Positions 1 to 5,787 of a stretch of DNA of 5,787 bases are shown here, in pieces. The stretch is from Muribaculaceae bacterium. GTDB taxonomy: Bacteria; Bacteroidota; Bacteroidia; Bacteroidales; Muribaculaceae. The notes under the pieces are model-generated. The model did not search any database and was not told the DNA's origin. It saw only the letters and a list, made by a program, of their open reading frames with translations. The stretch lies in the NCBI GenBank assembly GCA_029060585.1, contig JAIDTS010000040.1:1-5787 (forward strand), given 5' to 3'. Every line of letters starts with the position of its first letter. Position 1 is the stretch's first letter. The translations under genes were made by a program, and so were the position numbers.

Positions 1-66
1 CAACCACCAGACCCCATACTATATTCATGAGCGTCTCTGTGGCTCGGAGATGTTTATAAGATAAAG
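1..66 (+). other. Illumina Nextera i7 adapter (sequencing artefact, not genomic)
   Basis: The first 66 bases align without gaps to the full Nextera i7 adapter in its usual order. Positions 1-24 correspond to P7 (17 of 24 identical). Positions 25-32 are TCATGAGC, which I recall as the adapter-strand form of Nextera index N714. Positions 33-47 correspond to the GTCTCGTGGGCTCGG linker (12 of 15). Positions 48-66, agatgtttataagataaag, correspond to the mosaic end AGATGTGTATAAGAGACAG (16 of 19). There are no indels. In the minus-strand (read) direction the last five mismatches, in the P7 part, are all changes to G, as expected for fading two-colour Illumina signal. Genomic sequence begins at 67. 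Segment order, exact lengths and an intact index make chance very unlikely. Confidence 0.95.
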
Positions 67-1928
67 GGCTTGATGGTCACGACATCCATATCGCCCTGAC
101 TGCGTGCGGAGATATCGCAGTTGACGGTAAACCCTTTTCCCAGCGAAAAACTGTTGAATAGATTGGCGAATAGGATAGGGGTGTTCATCTTTTCCTTGCC
201 GTCTACTGTTTCCATGGAAAATTTCTGTCCCGATAAGTTGAGTCTGAGTCGAGGAGACCAGAAGGAGATTCTTGGAGAGAATGACAATACTATATCATAT
301 TTAGACAGATGATTGATATTTTCATAACTCATGATATTCTGGGGCTCTCCTTGCCTGTATGGCCTTATAATACTAATAATCGCATCGGAATCATATGTGT
401 AGGAGGCACTAAAAAATACCCATCTGTAAATTCCAGCAAGTGAAATATTATGTATCTGTTCGGATTTGAGCAGTGGATTCCCTGTCTCGTACGTAAAACG
501 ATCATCATACTGAATGCTGCTGCTTAATTGACTGTATAACGGTCTTTTAGTCTTAGCCTCATACGATAGCGTGAATTTTGCTTTGTTTATAGGAAAGGTG
601 AAATCTACACTCGGATACCATCGGCTGTATCTACGGCTTTGCTCCATCACATATCTGTCATTCTGATAATAATCGGAGACAGTATTCTCATATCTTATTC
701 CAGCATACAATTCTACATTCTGGATTGGAATGTTGACTGCGACAAAACCTGCACAGTTCGTTTCTTTTATACGGTCATCTGCATCAGGCAGATTGATTCC
801 TTCATTATGGAATACATTCCGTCTATCCGTAGCTGTTACCTCGTATCCGAATTCCAAAGTGTTGTCCCCAAATGAATATTCTGCGGTTCCTTTTGAGGCG
901 AACATAGAACTTTTTACCCGACTTTGGCTTCCTTTCTGGCTAATATTTCCGGATTGATCTTTTTCCGATATTGATTGATTGTTGTCGCTGCTTCGACAAT
1001 AATAGTCATTATTGACAGATAGGTCTACATTGCCAATTTTGCCCTGATAATACTGGTTTACAAGATGTATGGGCCTTGAGCTTCCTTTCCAGTTGATGTC
1101 ATATGATATCTCATCAGGAGTGCATTGTCTGTCGGATGCTGTCTCATGCGAGGTCCAGTGGGATCTGTAATCAGGGGTAGCGGAATATTCATACTTAATT
1201 CCTATAGAATTATTATTGTTTATCTGCCAGTTTACGCCGAAATTGGTCAGATATGAGTTCGAAATTGGATAGATGCAGATATCTTGGTTTACAAGATAAT
1301 CTGATTCGCCTGTATATATCTCTGTATTGTTCCGCTGTTTCTGATAACCTCGTGAATGGTCATAGTTGAATGATCCAAACACGTCAAAGCTACCTTTCCT
1401 ATAATTCAGAAATACATAATCCGAACAAGATAAATACCTTGCAAATCTTCCGGTTGCCTGCATTGAGCCACTGATACCATCCCCCTTTTTCCGTATGGTC
1501 CTTATAATAATAACTCCTTTTGTCTCAGCACCGTATTTGGCTCCCGGATTGTACACAACCTCGATATTCCGGATTTCTTTCGATGACAGCCGGTCAAGTT
1601 CCAACAGATCAAGAAGTTTGCGTCCATTAATATAGATTTGAGGTGCTCCTCGACCTATTATCTCTATTTGGTTGTCATCTGTCCTTACTCCCGGTAGCTG
1701 GGCGAAGACATCTCTACATGTGCCGAGCGATGATAAGGCTGTATTCTGAACTTCGGTTAAAAGGCCCCCTTTACTTAGACGTTGTAGATTTCTGTCAGCC
1801 TTGACTTCAATCTCTCCGATTTGAATGGTTTTTAACGAATCCTTACCTTCGATTGAAACGTTGAATTGTGTCTGCGCCTCGGCAATGATCGCTGTAGCTA
1901 AATAAATAATGATAAATAATTGCTTCAT
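54..1928 (-). CDS. TonB-receptor-like outer-membrane beta-barrel protein, 3'-truncated by the contig end
   Basis: This is probably an outer-membrane barrel of the Bacteroidetes 'outer membrane beta-barrel family' (related to TonB-dependent receptors); its substrate is unknown. Residues 1-18 form a signal peptide with an AEA cleavage site before Gln19. A short linker with a TonB-box-like stretch (about 35-46, IGEIEVKADRN) precedes a plug-like domain at about 50-145, with LPGVR, an INGR turn and YNPGAKYGAETKGVIII. From about 150 onward there are alternating aromatic/polar strands and Asn/Asp/Ser-rich loops typical of a barrel. No carboxypeptidase-regulatory-like N-domain is present. The start is the ATG at 1928-1926, just downstream of a strong promoter. 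The ORF is artificial at its end: residues 1-620 are genomic, codon 621 straddles the junction, and residues 622-624 and the TAA (56-54) lie in adapter sequence. Family members usually continue with further barrel strands, so the true C-terminus is missing. Confidence 0.85.
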   Translation of the reverse strand: MKQLFIIIYLATAIIAEAQTQFNVSIEGKDSLKTIQIGEIEVKADRNLQRLSKGGLLTEVQNTALSSLGTCRDVFAQLPGVRTDDNQIEIIGRGAPQIYINGRKLLDLLELDRLSSKEIRNIEVVYNPGAKYGAETKGVIIIRTIRKKGDGISGSMQATGRFARYLSCSDYVFLNYRKGSFDVFGSFNYDHSRGYQKQRNNTEIYTGESDYLVNQDICIYPISNSYLTNFGVNWQINNNNSIGIKYEYSATPDYRSHWTSHETASDRQCTPDEISYDINWKGSSRPIHLVNQYYQGKIGNVDLSVNNDYYCRSSDNNQSISEKDQSGNISQKGSQSRVKSSMFASKGTAEYSFGDNTLEFGYEVTATDRRNVFHNEGINLPDADDRIKETNCAGFVAVNIPIQNVELYAGIRYENTVSDYYQNDRYVMEQSRRYSRWYPSVDFTFPINKAKFTLSYEAKTKRPLYSQLSSSIQYDDRFTYETGNPLLKSEQIHNISLAGIYRWVFFSASYTYDSDAIISIIRPYRQGEPQNIMSYENINHLSKYDIVLSFSPRISFWSPRLRLNLSGQKFSMETVDGKEKMNTPILFANLFNSFSLGKGFTVNCDISARSQGDMDVVTIKPFIL

Positions 1929-1948
1929 ACCTTGTGGATTTTTTTCCG

Positions 1949-1979
1949 CAAAGGTATGGCATATTCACGGCGATACAAA
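1949..1979 (-). promoter_or_regulatory. Bacteroides-type promoter for the barrel gene
   Basis: On the minus strand there is a -33 element TTTG (1979-1976), a 19-base spacer, and a -7 element TACCTTTG (1956-1949). This matches the Bacteroides primary-sigma consensus TTTG-N19-21-TAnnTTTG exactly. It lies 20 bases upstream of the barrel ATG, so the transcript would have a very short leader. It implies that the barrel gene is transcribed on its own and not only by readthrough from the regulator gene. Confidence 0.8.
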
Positions 1980-1989
1980 GAATTAGCCG

Positions 1990-2038
1990 TTTCAGATTCG
2001 TTACAACACTGGAAACTGCATTTCAGAAACGTTTCTAA
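1990..2038 (-). promoter_or_regulatory. Candidate operator: direct repeat plus perfect palindrome upstream of the barrel promoter
   Basis: On the minus strand two copies of AACGnnTCTGAAA lie 31 bases apart (2033-2021 AACGTTTCTGAAA and 2002-1990 AACGAATCTGAAA, 11 of 13 identical), about three helical turns. The distal copy overlaps the perfect 12-base palindrome AGAAACGTTTCT (2036-2025). Both copies sit upstream of the -33 element, the usual place for an activator. The palindrome has no loop and no T-tract after it, so it does not look like a terminator for the preceding gene. A closely related element covers the start of the regulator gene. Binding by that regulator is inference. Confidence 0.45.
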
Positions 2039-2059
2039 TCCATGCTATTATCTTGTTTG

Positions 2060-3700
2060 TCAGTTGTTTATCTTAAGTCTCAACAACTCCAGAATATCGG
2101 ACGGTAATTTGTCTCTAAGGCGTGATTTTCGTGTCCTTACAGATGTCTCTGTTGTTCCCAGACAGGCGGCTGTCGCAGCATTTGATTCTTGAAGACAAGA
2201 CATAAGGCATGTTATAATGTCATCTACGGTAAGTTTTGCGCCTGTCATTTTGAGATCAACAATGAAGTCGGCAAAACATCCTATCAGTTCCTTCTGCACC
2301 GCACCTCTGCACTTGATGGTAGGATAGTTGCCGCAAGAAATATACTGAAGTTCCATTTTGTCTATCTCCGCTTGTAGTTTAGAGGCTCTGAACTGTTCGA
2401 TGCATAGATCGAGCCGTTTCCTGATAAGATTTTTCGCAGCATCACTTTCATTGGAATACTGATCAGCTGCCTCTGCTACTATCTGTTCTATCTTTACGTT
2501 GTCAAGTTGAGCCTTTAGCTTAAGCATCTTTCGTTTAGCATTCCAAACATATAATCCGAAACAAACGGTGACAAAGAATAGAGCGCATAACGCGATTATC
2601 CATGTCTGCTGTCTTTGTGCCTTCGATTCCAATAGCCTTATCTGAAGCTGATTATTTTTTTCTTTTTGTTCATTCGAGTGTTTAAGCCTGACATCAAGTA
2701 TCTGGTTGATTGAGTCATTGGGTACGCTACCCTCGCCGCATTCGACTGTTCCTGAATTGAGAAGTCGTAGGCTTTCTTCAAGAAGTCTAAGGCTATTATG
2801 GGTGTTTATGGAATACTTGGAGGGGTCTTGATGATATAGACGTTTGGATTCAGTAAGATAGGTCTTGGCTGAATCAAGTCTGGAATGATTCAGGTATAAA
2901 AAACCTAAAGAGATCATTTTTCCGAGATGTTCTCCTTTGATTTGCCTGAGTTGGGTCACGCCTTTGTTGATGTCTATGTTTGGCAGACAGGAATAGTTAA
3001 GTGCGTATGTCTCGAATTCCTGATCTGAAGGATCACTTTCATTCAAAGCCTCCTCCATAAATATCAAGGCAGAATCATTGTAGTTTAAATATGAGTAGAA
3101 AAGCCCGATATCGTGCAATGCCCTTGCCTTGTCTGTGGACGATTTCGCAGTTGACAAGGCAAGTTTTGCGTATTTTAGAGCCGTCTGGTAATCCTTTGGT
3201 AAGGTAGGATATGCGAAGAGGTTGGAAAGCTTGATATATAGTTTGCTTTTAAATCCGGCAGAAGAGTCGTTGACGAGGTCAATGGCTTTCGATAAGTAGA
3301 ACGCTGCGGAGTCTTGTTGACGTAGCCATCGCTTCTTAATTGAAGCAAGCTGATAGATATCAATAAGCCTTACTGTATCCGATACGGACTCAAGGTAACT
3401 GATAGAAGAATCGAAGTATTCATCTGTAAGGAAGGTTTTCCCCTGACTGATTTTTGCTTTTGCAAGAAGGATGCTGAGATAAGCCTTTTGCCGATCATTC
3501 ATGCCGGAGGCTTCCTTGAAAAGAATGCTTTCAAGTATGCTGGTAGCCGAATCTGGAGCGGATAAAATCAGGGATTCGGCCTCCTTCATTTGAGTTTCAA
3601 TAGTAGAGGTTCGGTCACACGCAATTGTCATGGTCGCCAAAATGGCGACCATAATCAAAAGGAATGAATGATGACGTTTCGGTTTTCTCTTTATAGGCAT
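2060..3700 (-). CDS. TPR-repeat, membrane-spanning HTH transcriptional regulator
   Basis: This is a probable one-component envelope sensor and transcription factor of a type common in Bacteroidetes. A basic N-terminus (KRKPKRHH) leads into a hydrophobic segment (13-27) ending in a lipobox-like TIAC28. Residues about 35-320 are helical and TPR-like, with recurring A-LY/A-L-Y patterns and 'D-A/S-A' helix starts (e.g. DSAAFYLSKAIDL, ALKYAKLAL, DSALIFMEEAL). A Gln/Lys/Glu-rich coiled coil (about 335-365) precedes a transmembrane helix at about 366-386, followed by the basic NAKRK, which places the rest in the cytoplasm. A second coiled coil leads to the C-terminal domain (about 490-546). That domain contains an HTH-like stretch with CLGTTETSVRTRKSRLRDKL, like the LuxR/sigma-4-type helices of related regulators. 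The ligand and targets are unknown; the adjacent barrel gene is the obvious candidate target. The ATG at 3700-3698 lies inside an AGAAA/TTTCT dyad element. The stop is TGA. Confidence 0.8.
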   Translation of the reverse strand: MPIKRKPKRHHSFLLIMVAILATMTIACDRTSTIETQMKEAESLILSAPDSATSILESILFKEASGMNDRQKAYLSILLAKAKISQGKTFLTDEYFDSSISYLESVSDTVRLIDIYQLASIKKRWLRQQDSAAFYLSKAIDLVNDSSAGFKSKLYIKLSNLFAYPTLPKDYQTALKYAKLALSTAKSSTDKARALHDIGLFYSYLNYNDSALIFMEEALNESDPSDQEFETYALNYSCLPNIDINKGVTQLRQIKGEHLGKMISLGFLYLNHSRLDSAKTYLTESKRLYHQDPSKYSINTHNSLRLLEESLRLLNSGTVECGEGSVPNDSINQILDVRLKHSNEQKEKNNQLQIRLLESKAQRQQTWIIALCALFFVTVCFGLYVWNAKRKMLKLKAQLDNVKIEQIVAEAADQYSNESDAAKNLIRKRLDLCIEQFRASKLQAEIDKMELQYISCGNYPTIKCRGAVQKELIGCFADFIVDLKMTGAKLTVDDIITCLMSCLQESNAATAACLGTTETSVRTRKSRLRDKLPSDILELLRLKINN

Positions 3701-3719
3701 TTCAAGAAAAAGTTTCTAA
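3696..3719 (-). promoter_or_regulatory. Candidate operator overlapping the regulator's start codon
   Basis: On the minus strand this reads TTAGAAAC, then TTTTTCT, then TGAAATGCC, with the regulator's ATG inside the last block. It is nearly the same as 2038-2018 upstream of the barrel gene (TTAGAAAC, GTTTCT, GAAATGC), with 20 shared bases once two single-base length differences are allowed. The AGAAA/TTTCT arms form a dyad with a 3-base centre, against 2 bases at the other site. The position over the translation start would suit autorepression, which is inference. I found no convincing -33/-7 pair in this 48-base gap, so the regulator may be transcribed from upstream of the lipoprotein gene. 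Confidence 0.4.
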
Positions 3720-3748
3720 ATCACCAAGTAATCATTAAATTATGCTGG

Positions 3749-4210
3749 TTATTTGTTGAAGGTCTCTGAGATTTGTTTTGCAACACGTTTGATTGCTCCT
3801 TTTATGTCGTGTGAGGCTCCGGCAATACCCAACGTTGAATATGCTCCTCTGCATGAAACTACCGGTCTGCCACTCATATAGTCGATAAAGTTTACCGTCA
3901 CTATGGTTTCTTCCTCCTTTACGTTTACTCCATATTTCACCAGCAGAAGCTTCTCAAGCTGCGAAGGTGATAATTCATAAATTCGGGCATCGCTTATCAG
4001 TTGCAGATGAGAGTCTTCAACCGCATCATACAGCATAATCTCATATTCCATTAGTTCAGCCGGAATATGATAAGTGTCATTGTTGATGACCGATGCATAT
4101 TCATACTTGGAGAGGTTGACACTGTTGGAAATCGTAGACTTAGAGGTTGTGCAAGCGGTAAGTGCCAACACTGCTATTAAAGCGAAAAAGTTCTTGATCC
4201 AATAATTCAT
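3749..4210 (-). CDS. Small lipoprotein of unknown function
   Basis: This is a 153-residue envelope lipoprotein. A single Lys precedes a hydrophobic stretch, and the lipobox LTAC has its acylated Cys at residue 20, followed by a Thr/Ser/Lys linker. The mature part starts with NLSKYEYASV. It later has a strand pattern (IVTVNFIDYMSGRPVVSCRGAY) and a C-terminal amphipathic helix (DIKGAIKRVAKQISETF). This layout resembles short Bacteroidetes lipoproteins of unknown function, with a strand-forming 'TVNFIDYMSGR' core and a closing helix; I cannot name the family with confidence. The ATG at 4210-4208 gives an ideal signal peptide and follows an A/T-rich leader without a Shine-Dalgarno, as usual in this phylum. 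The regulator gene begins 48 bases downstream with no visible terminator between them, so co-transcription is likely. Confidence 0.75.
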   Translation of the reverse strand: MNYWIKNFFALIAVLALTACTTSKSTISNSVNLSKYEYASVINNDTYHIPAELMEYEIMLYDAVEDSHLQLISDARIYELSPSQLEKLLLVKYGVNVKEEETIVTVNFIDYMSGRPVVSCRGAYSTLGIAGASHDIKGAIKRVAKQISETFNK

Positions 4211-4265
4211 GACGCTATTTATTTGTTATGTTCTATTCCTTAGACAAGAGAAATAGCAAAAAGTC

Positions 4266-4355
4266 CTACTCCTTTACCAAATTATTTTCTAATTTCAATT
4301 CTAATGCCACGATATGGTAATTCATACGAAAACTATTTAGCGTCGCAAACATCAT
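4266..4355 (-). CDS. Possible 29-codon small ORF in the gap before the lipoprotein gene
   Basis: An ATG-ATG start (4355-4350) opens a 29-codon frame ending in TAG at 4268-4266. The peptide begins MMFATLNSFRMNYHIVALEL and ends KLENNLVKE. It is amphipathic and has no signal peptide or recognised motif. It lies between the TlpA-like gene and the lipoprotein gene, in their orientation, with no Shine-Dalgarno. Frames of this length arise by chance in AT-rich DNA, so this is speculative. Confidence 0.15.
   Translation of the reverse strand: MMFATLNSFRMNYHIVALELKLENNLVKE
4287..4305 (-). repeat. Short direct repeat ATTAGAA, 12-base period, upstream of the lipoprotein gene
   Basis: On the minus strand ATTAGAA occurs at 4305-4299 and again at 4293-4287, separated by TTGAA. 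The TTAGAA and TGAAAT pieces resemble parts of the two AGAAA/TTTCT elements near the regulator, but without the complete dyad. The rest of this 165-base gap shows no consensus -33/-7 promoter pair and no hairpin terminator. The repeat may simply reflect AT-rich composition. Confidence 0.2.
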
Positions 4356-4375
4356 TTTCTATCAGTCCGGTCCCT

Positions 4376-5422
4376 TTATAGGGTAATGCCAAGATCATAA
4401 AGATACATATGACGATACGCAAAATCCAGGTCATCATTCAAGACCTTTCCATCCCTGTCGATAAGCACATAGCGTGGCAATCCTGAGAAGCTGAAGAGAT
4501 CCTGCACTTTCCTGTAGGCTAATTCAGACAGCCACACATTAGTCTCATCCGCAAGATTTTCCTCAACGTATTTATCGTAATCAGGCTTCCATGAATCCAC
4601 TGGACTCGAGATGAATATTCGCTTGTAATCCGGATTATCAAGATTGCGTTTCCGTTCTTCAGCAGATTCCTCTATATGGTTACGGCATAGTCCGCATGAA
4701 GTTCCCCAGAAGTCAAGAAGTATGACTTTCCCTTTGTATGGCTCGATTATTTCCTTTATTATCCTGCCTCGTTCGTCGTCAGGAAGCTCATAGTTCGTTT
4801 TACTGTAGGCCTTATCAAAGAATTTTGTGAAGGCCTCCGTCAGAACCGGATGAGTGATGACATTAGTGTCCTTAATCCTGTCAATGATATCATTCATCTG
4901 ATCCTTGGAATAATCTTCTATATTAAGTCCATTACCTTCTGTCAGGAGATAAGTCTGTATTGCTTGCCAGAGAAACGGCACATCATCCCGACCGGTAAAT
5001 TGCTTGATCGCGTCCGCCTGAAGACTGACATTGTATGGCGTGTCAATATTAACATCGTCTATGCCTTGCTCTTTCATTTTTCTTCGTTCATCTGTGCAAA
5101 AATCAAGATATTCCTGTTCCAGTCCTGAACGCTTAGCCAACTGATACGCCAAATAGTATCTGTTGTTGTAGTCGTCAGTTTCCTTCGATGTGAGGTATAA
5201 GGTTTTGCCGAGATTCGAGGCAAACCATTCCGCTGTTTCCTCTTCCTCCGGAGTCAGTATGGCCCCTTTCGATTTGAGGAAAGCCATGGGATCATAATGG
5301 ATAACATATCTGTATCTTTCCTGCGCGTCAAACAGATAAGGAAAATAACTGCCAAAATAATCGGACTGGGTACCTTCCATATATGAGGAAGTAAGAAACC
5401 ATTCATCCGCCTCGGTCAGCAA
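4376..5422 (-). CDS. TlpA-like thioredoxin-fold protein, C-terminal portion downstream of an in-frame TGA
   Basis: This piece carries a helical region (about residues 1-225, counted from the TTG at 5422) and a thioredoxin/TlpA domain (about 228-345). The domain shows GKVILLDFWGTSCGLC with the redox cysteines at 243 and 246 (CGLC), and a cis-proline loop GLPRYVLIDRDG with Pro316. Such proteins are usually exported and act as thiol-disulfide oxidoreductases in the Bacteroidetes periplasm. No signal peptide is visible because the true N-terminus lies beyond the window. The TTG start is not convincing: it is simply the first possible start after the TGA at 5434-5432, in the same frame as the upstream piece. 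Reading through gives one continuous protein (...AFYD-stop-WKKLLTEADEW...). The stop is TAA, with no clear terminator after it. The domain call is secure; whether this piece is translated is not. Confidence 0.7.
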   Translation of the reverse strand: MLTEADEWFLTSSYMEGTQSDYFGSYFPYLFDAQERYRYVIHYDPMAFLKSKGAILTPEEEETAEWFASNLGKTLYLTSKETDDYNNRYYLAYQLAKRSGLEQEYLDFCTDERRKMKEQGIDDVNIDTPYNVSLQADAIKQFTGRDDVPFLWQAIQTYLLTEGNGLNIEDYSKDQMNDIIDRIKDTNVITHPVLTEAFTKFFDKAYSKTNYELPDDERGRIIKEIIEPYKGKVILLDFWGTSCGLCRNHIEESAEERKRNLDNPDYKRIFISSPVDSWKPDYDKYVEENLADETNVWLSELAYRKVQDLFSFSGLPRYVLIDRDGKVLNDDLDFAYRHMYLYDLGITL

Positions 5423-5431
5423 TTTCTTCCA

Positions 5432-5434
5432 TCA
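5432..5434 (-). other. In-frame TGA interrupting the TlpA-like gene
   Basis: The minus strand reads TAT GAT TGA TGG AAG AAA, so the downstream frame is identical and homology-like sequence resumes at once. A single G-to-A change from TGG (Trp) would account for it. TGA is also the natural stop of the regulator gene here and Trp is TGG throughout, so recoding of TGA as Trp is not supported. Confidence 0.7.
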
Positions 5435-5787
5435 ATCATAGAAAGCTACGTCCGGATTCTCCTTGAGTGACGGAGCATCAGGAGTGGCAACCATATAATA
5501 AACACGTTTGTGTTCATATTCACCAAAAGCTGCCGCCAACTCACCAAGCAGCTCATTCCTGAGAATTCTCACAGTCAGTGGATGAAGGTCATTGGAGGCA
5601 ATATATTCCTCCATAATCTTTTTGTTTTCCTCATATATGGCATTGATCTTCTCTGCAGCGACACTTGGAACCGCCTCGGCCGCTAAAGTTTTTATATCAT
5701 ATTCCTTCAAAAGGGGACATGCTGAAATCTGACGGTTGATCTCTCCTGTATCTCCTCCAAAACGTGTTACTCTCTGTCCTATACTAC
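5432..5787 (-). pseudogene. N-terminal portion of the same TlpA-like gene, cut by the window edge and ended by a premature TGA
   Basis: The frame is open from the window edge (first whole codon 5785-5783) to the TGA at 5434-5432. The TTG at 5710-5708 is therefore an internal codon and not a start. The visible protein runs from about VTRFGGDTGEINRQISACP through a Lys/Glu-rich helical region (AAEKINAIYEENKKIMEEYI) to NPDVAFYD. The GDTGEINRQI stretch resembles the region just before the helical domain in TlpA-like proteins of this phylum. With the downstream piece the frame spans 469 codons including the TGA, and more sequence is expected upstream (signal peptide and N-terminal domain). The interruption is a single in-frame codon with no frameshift. 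It could be a true nonsense mutation or a base error; the first few codons at the edge may also be adapter-derived. Confidence 0.65.

Noticed and set aside
1..53. Mobile element or gene fusion disrupting the end of the barrel gene
   Set aside because: The foreign sequence after the break is fully explained by the Nextera adapter.
121..957. Plus-strand ORFs of 63-78 codons inside the barrel gene
   Set aside because: They are antisense shadows of a long coding frame with signal peptide, plug and barrel features, and show no domain of their own.
2025..2036. Palindrome AGAAACGTTTCT as a terminator for the regulator gene
   Set aside because: It has no loop, only one G-C-rich step and no following T-tract; repetition near the regulator start fits a protein-binding site better.
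1920..2377. Plus-strand ORFs of 90 and 62 codons across the regulator-barrel gap and the regulator's 3' end
   Set aside because: They run antisense to the promoter, the operator-like repeats and the HTH coding region, and encode nothing recognisable.
3175..3363. Second minus-strand frame of 62 codons inside the regulator
   Set aside because: It is an alternate frame nested in the TPR region, whose main frame is clearly coding.
4850..5128. Plus-strand 92-codon ORF opposite the TlpA-like gene
   Set aside because: It is antisense to a clear coding frame, with low-complexity hydrophobic content.
5432..5434. TGA read as selenocysteine or tryptophan (recoding)
   Set aside because: There is no redox context at the TGA, no obvious SECIS-like hairpin just after it, TGG is used for Trp, and another gene here ends in TGA.

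Overview
This is a Bacteroidota (probably Bacteroidales) fragment with every recognisable gene on the minus strand, so the biological order runs from high to low coordinates. The assignment rests on a TlpA-type thiol-disulfide protein with a long N-terminal helical part, a membrane-spanning TPR regulator with a C-terminal helix-turn-helix, a TonB-receptor-like outer-membrane barrel, lipoprotein signal peptides, a promoter of the Bacteroides form TTTG-N19-TAnnTTTG, and no Shine-Dalgarno sequences at the starts.

Layout in the direction of transcription. (1) 5787-4376: a TlpA-like thioredoxin-fold gene whose 5' end lies beyond the window edge. One in-frame TGA (5434-5432) splits an otherwise continuous frame into two pieces. 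(2) 4375-4211: a 165-base AT-rich gap with a possible 29-codon ORF and a 12-base-period direct repeat. (3) 4210-3749: a small lipoprotein of unknown function. (4) 3700-2060: a 546-residue TPR/transmembrane/HTH regulator. (5) 2059-1929: an intergenic region with a strong promoter and, upstream of it, repeated operator-like sequences. One of these closely resembles a sequence overlapping the regulator's own start codon. (6) 1928-67: an outer-membrane beta-barrel gene, truncated by the contig end.

The first 66 bases are not genomic. They align without gaps to a complete Illumina Nextera i7 adapter: P7, an 8-base index, the linker and the 19-bp mosaic end. The stop codon and last few residues of the barrel ORF therefore come from the adapter, and the gene really continues beyond the data. 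The last 16 bases may also be adapter-derived, but the evidence there is weak.

Working model (inference): the TPR-HTH protein senses an envelope state through its periplasmic TPRs and controls the neighbouring barrel gene, and perhaps itself, through the shared AGAAA/TTTCT elements. The lipoprotein and TlpA-like protein are other envelope proteins in the same neighbourhood. I see no CRISPR array, tRNA, rRNA, transposase or phage gene. The window looks like an ordinary Bacteroidales envelope locus with two data-quality points and one possible regulatory circuit.
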